A stretch of DNA of 19,397 nt from assembly GCA_030638785.1 (NCBI GenBank), contig DAOWDY010000082.1, positions 1-19,397 of the forward strand, given 5' to 3'. How positions within the stretch are numbered: the stretch's first letter is position 1; the number at the start of each line of letters is the position of its first letter. The notes below the pieces were generated by a model. It saw nothing but the letters and a program-made list of their open reading frames with translations. It ran no database searches and was not told the origin of the DNA. This stretch comes from Candidatus Thorarchaeota archaeon. GTDB taxonomy: Archaea > Asgardarchaeota > Thorarchaeia > Thorarchaeales > Thorarchaeaceae. This document shows positions 14,032-19,397 of the stretch, in pieces. The position numbers and the translations under genes are program-made.

Positions 14032-15285
14032 CTAAACCCTCAATGAAATTGGAATTGCCTCTCTCCAATAGGTAACCTGTTCTGGTTCGAGTCGGACAAG
14101 TACCCGTGATAATAATGGTGTACTCTGCCAAGCTGGAGGAAGAGTATCTGCTTTTTCTTTGTAATACTTCATGTACTTTGGATACTTCTTTGCAAAGAGC
14201 ATCCGAACCTTTATCATCCACAAACCATGGATAAACATCCGAAGTATGCCGAACGGCGTCAGTTCTCCCAAGAGCAGTCCTTTACCTCTCATGAGAATTG
14301 TTCTATTATTCATGATATTTCCTTTATCTCTCATGTCAACAAGAACTGCAATCCGATTATTCTCTTTGATCAAGCGATATTTTGCAGACTTGAAGCTAAT
14401 TGCGAAATATAAATACTTTCCATCGTATCCAAATATTACAGGTGTAGTATGGGGCTCGTTTTTGGTATATACTGAAACATATGCAAATCTCTCATGGAAA
14501 AGAACACTTTCAACATCCGGTGGAAACCAAGGAACCAGCTCCATTGCCATTAAGCTGATAAGTGAGAATCCAAGTATCGCGGCCAGGAAACCCACAATCC
14601 CAAGTGAAAGGAAATACGAGGTCGAAGCTATTGGGACCAGCAGGACTGCAGTGCCCGCCCAATACAGGTTGATTAAATCAAGAGACCTAAGGGTGTTGAC
14701 TTCTGAATAAGCAGTATACTCCAGTCCTCTTCTGCTCCTGGCGGCTCTAGCTAGGCCAATAGATCTCCAAGCGGCATTTAACGTTGTCATCAATGACAAC
14801 CATAAGCGATATGCAATATCCCATGACAGTATTAGGATTAGAATGAAGAGAAACGGATTTCCGAAGCCTGTTCCTAAGAAGTGTTGGAGTATTTGTTGGT
14901 CTATGAACAGATATAATCCTACACCAACAAAGCAGACAGTAGCACCTAAGACTTCAGCCCGTCTATCATTGAGGAGTCTATTCTTGTATCTTGCAAGAAC
15001 CTGATTCTCTTGTTCATTTGTTGGATCTCGAAGACGTCTGAGCCAAGGAATCACATAAAGACATCCAGCAGACCATACAACAGTATACACTATTGCCAAT
15101 GAACCAAATATCACAGCATTTAGCGGCATCTGGAAGTAGAGGAATGCAAGAATTCCTACTGTTTCTACCAGAAGTAATTGTGCAACAACATCCAAAGTGG
15201 GTGGTAGCCATCTGAAAGGCGGCACTCTCTCTACTATCTCCTCATAGAGCCACTTGCGTTTCCAGCTGATAGGTCCCGAAGACAT
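14032..15285 (-). CDS. Six-helix membrane protein fused to a C-terminal flavin split-barrel domain
   Basis: 417 residues in two halves. The N-terminal half has about six hydrophobic segments (about 33-52, 55-80, 111-130, 142-166, 203-222 and 224-248) and matches no membrane family that I recognise. Residues about 262-412 form a split barrel: ERFAYVSVYTKNEPHTTPV, YLYFAISFKSAKYRLIKE, NNRIAVLVDM, ILMRGKGLLLGE, and last strand RVLVRLEPEQVTYWRE. This last segment lines up with the end of the next protein's barrel (RVFIEVIPRILHYWKG), and both have a KY-rich helix before it, so the two are probably paralogues. The flavin domain should face the cytoplasm. ATG 15285 has no Shine-Dalgarno. Function unknown; a membrane flavin reductase near quinone genes is an inference. 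Confidence 0.8.
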   Translation of the reverse strand: MSSGPISWKRKWLYEEIVERVPPFRWLPPTLDVVAQLLLVETVGILAFLYFQMPLNAVIFGSLAIVYTVVWSAGCLYVIPWLRRLRDPTNEQENQVLARYKNRLLNDRRAEVLGATVCFVGVGLYLFIDQQILQHFLGTGFGNPFLFILILILSWDIAYRLWLSLMTTLNAAWRSIGLARAARSRRGLEYTAYSEVNTLRSLDLINLYWAGTAVLLVPIASTSYFLSLGIVGFLAAILGFSLISLMAMELVPWFPPDVESVLFHERFAYVSVYTKNEPHTTPVIFGYDGKYLYFAISFKSAKYRLIKENNRIAVLVDMRDKGNIMNNRTILMRGKGLLLGELTPFGILRMFIHGLWMIKVRMLFAKKYPKYMKYYKEKADTLPPAWQSTPLLSRVLVRLEPEQVTYWREAIPISLRV

Positions 15286-15334
15286 CTCGGTGTAAATCTA
15301 CATTAGCTCTTATTTTACTATCGAAACCTTGCTA

Positions 15335-16555
15335 CTAGTAGATTTCTTCAAGACCTTCCCATTCAAAGCCCATGGCTTGTGCAACAAGAACTACCAAATC
15401 TTTAGATACCTTGCTTGATCCGGCACCTGGCAATTGATTGTGCATGAAGTCGACACAGGATGGACAGTGTGATGCAACCACACTAGCATTTGTTGCTTCA
15501 ATGTCTTCTACTTTGAGGTCATTTATTTTCACTGCGAAATCATTGTCAATGGCTCGGAGAACGCCTCCTGAACCACAGCAGAAGCTGTTACCCTTGTTGT
15601 GTGGAAGTTCCTCAAATGTGACACCAGGTAAATGTTCCAATACCTTTCTTGGCTCTTCGTAGAAACCGGCATTCCTACCCGCATCGCATCCGTCGTGATA
15701 GGTCACAGTAAGGTCAAGTGGTGTATTGAACTCGAGTTTGTCTTTGTTTAGGAGTTCAAGTAAGTACTCAGCTCCATATAGAATCTCGAATCCATGGTCG
15801 ATGTCTAAGAACTCATGGTACTCATGAGCCCACATCTTGTAACAACCAGGACAGTTTGTAACAATACGCTCTACACCGAGTTCGTTATATTTCTCGATGT
15901 TATGCATGGCGAATTTCTTTGCGGTTTCGAAATCACCTGTCATGATCATTGGTGCACCACAGCAGTATTCCTGTTCTCCCAGTATGGTGAAATCTGCACC
16001 CGCTTTATCATAGATGAGTGTGGATGCAATTGTTCCCTGGATTGATACTCCCTTGTAAGAAGAAGCACAACCTGCGAATAGCGCGGTCTTGGATTCCTTA
16101 CCTTCCAAGTCAAGAACCATATCCTCATCAGGATGCCAATAGGACCAGCCTTCAATTCGGTCCATCTGTGATTGTCCCTGAATATTGTTGGTCTTGAGTA
16201 GTGTATCTCTAGCCACTGCTAACTCCTCCGGCCACATTCCTCGCTTGAGGAAGTCGTTCCGCAGAAGTTGGTATATCTTCACAAATGGAATGTCAACTTG
16301 GCATATTTCCTCGCACCCGCCACACAAGGTGCAGCCAAATATTGCATCCCTGAGACCTTCAAGACCCAGTGATGGTTTAAGTCGGCCTTGAAGTAAATTC
16401 CTGGTGAGAATCATTTTTCCCTTTCCGGAATAGCTATCTCTTCTCTTGACTTTGTATGTCGGACATGCTCCATTGCCAACTTGGCAGAAACTGCACTGGG
16501 CACATGTATACGGCATTTCCTGAAGGTTGTGGGCTTCAAGCGCTGGGAATCGCAT
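15335..16555 (-). CDS. Second two-CCG-domain Fe-S oxidoreductase (HdrD/GlcF-like)
   Basis: 406 residues with the same architecture as the Fe-S protein at 6263 but clearly divergent from it. The first ferredoxin motif is C18, C21, C24, C31 with six residues before the last Cys instead of the usual three (CQVGNGACP); the second is C75, C78, C81, C85. CCG domain 1 uses C163, C198-C199 (YCCGAPM), C235 and C238; domain 2 uses C290 (HDGCDAGRN, Gly in place of the common Pro), C326-C327 (FCCGSGG), C364 and C367. No flavoprotein gene is adjacent, so its partner is elsewhere or in the operon 4 kb away. GAGGT lies 7 bases before ATG 16555. It may be co-transcribed with the two split-barrel genes, 49 bp downstream. 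Confidence 0.88.
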   Translation of the reverse strand: MRFPALEAHNLQEMPYTCAQCSFCQVGNGACPTYKVKRRDSYSGKGKMILTRNLLQGRLKPSLGLEGLRDAIFGCTLCGGCEEICQVDIPFVKIYQLLRNDFLKRGMWPEELAVARDTLLKTNNIQGQSQMDRIEGWSYWHPDEDMVLDLEGKESKTALFAGCASSYKGVSIQGTIASTLIYDKAGADFTILGEQEYCCGAPMIMTGDFETAKKFAMHNIEKYNELGVERIVTNCPGCYKMWAHEYHEFLDIDHGFEILYGAEYLLELLNKDKLEFNTPLDLTVTYHDGCDAGRNAGFYEEPRKVLEHLPGVTFEELPHNKGNSFCCGSGGVLRAIDNDFAVKINDLKVEDIEATNASVVASHCPSCVDFMHNQLPGAGSSKVSKDLVVLVAQAMGFEWEGLEEIY

Positions 16556-16679
16556 GTTTCGTACCTCTGGGGTCGCCTTTGAAAAGTTTCAATGGAACAT
16601 TTCTAGGCATTAGATTTCGCAACACAATGCACCACAAATACCTTTCCTAATACTCTTCCTCTTTGTTATTGCTATCGTG
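16556..16679 (-). promoter_or_regulatory. Leader and possible operator of the second CCG gene
   Basis: Upstream of ATG 16555 there is GAGGT at 16567-16563 (Shine-Dalgarno) and a 14-bp inverted repeat TTGAAA-AG-TTTCAA at 16579-16592, 24-37 bases before the start codon. Its position and symmetry would suit a repressor site, but no regulator is known. No convincing TATA box is visible. Confidence 0.25.
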
Positions 16680-16681
16680 AA

Positions 16682-16717
16682 ACAAACAAAAAAGGATGAA
16701 TGAGCACATATGTGCTC
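16682..16717 (-). terminator. Palindrome plus T-run after the surface-protein gene
   Basis: GAGCACATATGTGCTC at 16702-16717 is a perfect 16-bp palindrome (6-bp stem, ATAT loop). On the minus strand, 10 bases beyond it, comes CCTTTTTTGTTTGTTT. Archaeal transcription ends at T-rich stretches, so this is a plausible terminator of the surface-protein gene, 25 bp past its stop codon. The palindrome could instead be a protein-binding site. Confidence 0.5.
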
Positions 16718-16742
16718 TTCTTCTTGGTACCACATATTTGTA

Positions 16743-19397
16743 CTATCTGTTTCGTCGACGCATTACGACTTCAACAACGACCAGGCCCACTACCAGTGAT
16801 AATGGTATAACAATAAATGATAACACTATTGTGACCGCTGGCTCAATTTGAGTTTGGTTTCCAGTTCCTGTAGTAGATGAGGTTCCTGTTTGTGTGGTTG
16901 TTGATGTAGTAGTGGTTGTAGTTGTTGTGGTCGTGGTTGTAGTTGTATCAACTGCTTCGTTGACAGTGACATCCACCTGATCAGATACAGAGTTTGCATC
17001 TATATCATAGACAACAATTGTGAAATTGTAAGACCCAGCTTGGAGCCCGTCTAATGAGATTGATACATTTGTGTCCACATACCAACTGCCTGATTGTAAT
17101 TGTAGTCCATTTCGATAGATTTGGTAAGTCGTTGGATGTAGGTCGTATGGTTCCCACTCGACTGAGAAACCAGAATCGCCTTCTGTGAAAACGAAGTTGT
17201 TGGGGCTACTAATTGTTGGAGGAGTTCCATCCATAACTTTGACAATTACAGAATCATTTGCAGAATTAAGGTCTACATCAAAGACTAGTAGTGTATAATT
17301 GTAGATGCCAAGTCCAAGACCTGATACATCTAGTACTATCGCTTCCGAGCTAGAATTCCAGATTCCTGCTGAAATGAGTGTTCCATTTCTGAGAATCTCA
17401 TATATGTGGGGATTGAGATCTGATGGGTTCCAAGTGATAGATGCGCTCAGAGCTCCCTCATCATATGTGACATCCTCAGGTGATTCAAGCAAAGGTAGAG
17501 CATCGTCCACTACTTCGACATAGACTGTGTCATTTGCTGAATTACCTTCATTATCTGTTACTACAAGGGTGTAGTTATACCACCCGTATCCTAAGGAGTC
17601 CAATGATGCAATAATCACATCAGAACTTGCATTCCATGCTCCGAGTAGAAATAGGCTTCCATTTCTATAAATCACATAACCTACAGGATGCAAGTCAGAT
17701 GGAGTCCAAGAGATAGTTCTACCAGTCTCTCCTTCGTTCAGAGTGATATCATCGGGATGATTTACAATCGGAACTTCTACATCAATGACTGTTACAGTCA
17801 CTTGTTCAGAATCAGTATTGCCGCCAAGGTCCATTACTTCAAGAGTATAGATGTAAATTCCAGCAGGGAGTCCTGATACGGAGATTGAAATCAGTTCAGC
17901 GCTTGAGTTCCATGACCCTGATCTAATAAGAAAACCACTTCTGTAAATTGAATAGTTGTATGGATGCAAATCAAACTGCGTCCAATTGATGATCGCATTT
18001 CCTGTAGTTTCGTTGTACTGGATATCAGAGTGAGGATCAATAACTGGAGGGGTTCCATCCTGGACAAAAACTAGAACCATATCCTTGGCGCCATTCCCTC
18101 CGATATCTGTGATAACAACCGTGTAGTTGTAAATACCAAAAGAAAGCCCTTCAACATTTATGGTGATCAATTCAGATGTTGTATTCCATGTTCCAGATTG
18201 GACTGGTGAACCTGTGTCGTTGCGATAGATGGCGTAGGATACAGGATGCTGATCAGTGGCGTTCCAAGTTATTGTGCTTCCAAGATTGAATTCGTCATAG
18301 GTAACATTTCCAGGAGAATCGAGAAATGGATCTGTTCCATCATAAACTGTGACAATGATTGTATCAATTGCAAGGTTTCCATCCAAATCTTCTACAACTA
18401 CTGTGAAGTTGTATTCTCCAAGACTTAAACCGTCAACTGAAACAATGATTAGTTCAGCACTTGAATTCCAAAGCCCAGTCATAATCAATTGTTCTTCTCT
18501 ATACACAGAGTAATTGTAAGGATTAAGGTCAAGAGGATTCCATTGAATTGTATTGTTTGTTGAAAACTCTACCACAGTTTCATCTTGTGGGTGATTGATT
18601 GTAGGGACATCTGCATTATACACAGTAACTATGACCAGATCAAAAGCAGTGTTACCCCCGATATCTGTTACAGTAATATTGTAGTTGTATTCTCCAATAG
18701 CAAGACCTTCGACGTTGATAGTAATGCTTTCGCCTGTTGAATTCCAAGTTCCTGATTGGATAGTCACACCATTTCTCTTTACAACATAACTCACGGGATG
18801 CAAGTCAAACATCTGCCAAGTGATAGTATCTCCAGTTTGACCATCAGGGTAAAACACATCGCCTGGATGTGTTGTGGTTGGATCTGTTCCGTCAACAATT
18901 GTGATGTTGACCTCATCGCTAACACTAAATCCTGCATTATCGAAGACAACGAGAGTGAAGTTGTAATCACCTAGGGCAAGACCATCTAGAGATGCAGATA
19001 TCGTTTCACTACTAGAGTTCCATGTGCCGCTTTGAATTGGAACTTCGTTCATGTAGATCGTATAATTTGATGGATGGTAATCGAACGGATTCCAATCAAC
19101 TGTGTTGCCATTAATTGTTTCTGGGTATGACGTATCGGTGGGATGATCAATGGTTGGGGTGGTACCGTCATAAACAGTGACAAAGAGGGAGTCGGTTGCA
19201 GTATTAGCTCCAACATCGAAAACGACAATTGTAAAGTTGTAGACAAAAAGAGGTAAGCCATCGATTGAGAGAACGATTGATTCCGAACTTGAATTCCATA
19301 ATCCACTCTTAATTAGAGAGCCATTTCTATAGATTTGATAGCTGCTCGGATTCAAATCATTTGGTGTCCATATGATAGTATTTTCTGTGGAGTTCTC
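16743..19397 (-). CDS. Large cell-surface repeat protein with Thr-rich stalk and C-terminal membrane anchor (5' end outside the window)
   Basis: 884 residues are visible and the frame is still open at the right edge; the true N-terminus and signal peptide lie beyond it. The visible part is nine tandem beta-rich repeats of about 92 residues, each with YxIYRNG, SGxWNSSxE, GLxLGxYNFT, DxxGNxAxD and ending near DGTxPxIxxP. A Thr-rich linker follows (16848-16949, with 14 consecutive Thr), then one membrane helix (TIVLSFIVIPLSLVVGLVVV region) and a basic tail RRRNR. The orientation is therefore outside-facing with a C-terminal anchor. More than thirty N-x-S/T sequons point to heavy N-glycosylation. 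It has an Ig-like or fibronectin-like character, but I cannot assign the fold. Likely roles are surface coat, adhesion or contact; none is shown. Cysteine is absent from the visible repeats. Confidence 0.85.
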   Translation of the reverse strand, partial: ENSTENTIIWTPNDLNPSSYQIYRNGSLIKSGLWNSSSESIVLSIDGLPLFVYNFTIVVFDVGANTATDSLFVTVYDGTTPTIDHPTDTSYPETINGNTVDWNPFDYHPSNYTIYMNEVPIQSGTWNSSSETISASLDGLALGDYNFTLVVFDNAGFSVSDEVNITIVDGTDPTTTHPGDVFYPDGQTGDTITWQMFDLHPVSYVVKRNGVTIQSGTWNSTGESITINVEGLAIGEYNYNITVTDIGGNTAFDLVIVTVYNADVPTINHPQDETVVEFSTNNTIQWNPLDLNPYNYSVYREEQLIMTGLWNSSAELIIVSVDGLSLGEYNFTVVVEDLDGNLAIDTIIVTVYDGTDPFLDSPGNVTYDEFNLGSTITWNATDQHPVSYAIYRNDTGSPVQSGTWNTTSELITINVEGLSFGIYNYTVVITDIGGNGAKDMVLVFVQDGTPPVIDPHSDIQYNETTGNAIINWTQFDLHPYNYSIYRSGFLIRSGSWNSSAELISISVSGLPAGIYIYTLEVMDLGGNTDSEQVTVTVIDVEVPIVNHPDDITLNEGETGRTISWTPSDLHPVGYVIYRNGSLFLLGAWNASSDVIIASLDSLGYGWYNYTLVVTDNEGNSANDTVYVEVVDDALPLLESPEDVTYDEGALSASITWNPSDLNPHIYEILRNGTLISAGIWNSSSEAIVLDVSGLGLGIYNYTLLVFDVDLNSANDSVIVKVMDGTPPTISSPNNFVFTEGDSGFSVEWEPYDLHPTTYQIYRNGLQLQSGSWYVDTNVSISLDGLQAGSYNFTIVVYDIDANSVSDQVDVTVNEAVDTTTTTTTTTTTTTTSTTTQTGTSSTTGTGNQTQIEPAVTIVLSFIVIPLSLVVGLVVVEVVMRRRNR
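16848..16949 (-). repeat. Thr-rich stalk coding tract
   Basis: Encodes a Thr/Ser-rich linker between the last repeat and the membrane helix, including 14 Thr in a row. The Thr codons are a mixture of ACA, ACC, ACG and ACT, so this is not a simple microsatellite; the amino acid appears to be selected, probably as an O-glycosylated spacer. Confidence 0.8.
16965..19397 (-). repeat. Nine in-frame tandem repeats of 276 bp (92 residues)
   Basis: Counting from the conserved Trp of SGxWN, successive repeats are 92, 92, 92, 94, 92, 92, 92 and 92 residues apart. The single exception holds two extra residues (around NDTGSPVQSG, near 18200). The DNA of the repeats has diverged well beyond the protein consensus, so they are old and kept by selection. 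The last repeat is the most degenerate: its WNSS became WYVD. Confidence 0.9.

Noticed and set aside
14171..14710. 179-codon plus-strand open frame opposite the membrane/split-barrel gene.
   Set aside because: Its translation looks like the complement of helix and barrel coding sequence and matches no family, while the minus-strand gene has clear domains.
16965..19397. Periodic 276-bp pattern considered as a CRISPR-like or satellite array.
   Set aside because: The period is a multiple of three, in frame with a continuous coding sequence, and the protein is more conserved than the DNA.

Overview
The window looks like a chromosomal segment of an archaeon, plausibly an Asgard archaeon (Thorarchaeota-like), although the lineage cannot be proven from sequence alone. 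The archaeal signs are a geranylgeranyl-reductase-family flavoprotein, TATA-like elements at about the expected distance upstream of several genes, Shine-Dalgarno sequences of the AGGAG type, and a huge repeat protein carrying many N-glycosylation sequons with a Thr-rich stalk and a C-terminal membrane anchor. DNA mismatch repair is represented by a MutS1 protein of bacterial type. No rRNA, tRNA, CRISPR array or complete insertion sequence was seen.

Layout. 1-275: no confident gene; a 10-bp perfect inverted repeat (5-14 / 218-227) encloses a slightly G+C-richer block that is either a structured RNA, a small element, or the start of a minus-strand gene leaving the window. 276-3688 (minus): mutS followed by a small protein with a possible PD-(D/E)XK nuclease core. 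3813-6228 (plus): a geranylgeranyl-reductase-like flavoprotein and an unrecognised 371-residue protein. 6263-11101 (minus): a tight four-gene operon encoding a membrane-anchored FAD oxidase, a four-helix membrane protein, a second FAD oxidase and a two-CCG-domain Fe-S protein. 11316-12374 (minus) and 12494-13534 (plus): a divergent pair made of a polyprenyl diphosphate synthase with long-chain-type sequence and a MenA/UbiA-type prenyltransferase. 13485-15285 (minus): two coupled flavin split-barrel genes, one fused to six membrane helices. 15335-16555 (minus): a second two-CCG-domain Fe-S protein. 16743 to the right edge (minus): a surface protein with nine repeats of 92 residues.

How the genes may work together. 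The central 9 kb reads as a membrane electron-transfer module. Two GlcD-like FAD dehydrogenases and a GlcF/HdrD-like Fe-S protein resemble the GlcD-GlcE-GlcF arrangement, but here one flavoprotein carries its own membrane anchor and a small histidine-containing membrane protein sits between the two. Next to it lie the two enzymes expected to make a prenylated quinone tail and attach it to a naphthoate ring, and further on flavin split-barrel proteins and another CCG Fe-S protein. A quinone-linked 2-hydroxyacid dehydrogenase is the simplest reading. Substrate and acceptor are inference.

Several translation starts are TTG and are fixed by strong Shine-Dalgarno sequences (8962, 12374). In the other direction, a Shine-Dalgarno sequence moves the start of the first FAD oxidase inward, from TTG at 11110 to ATG at 11101.
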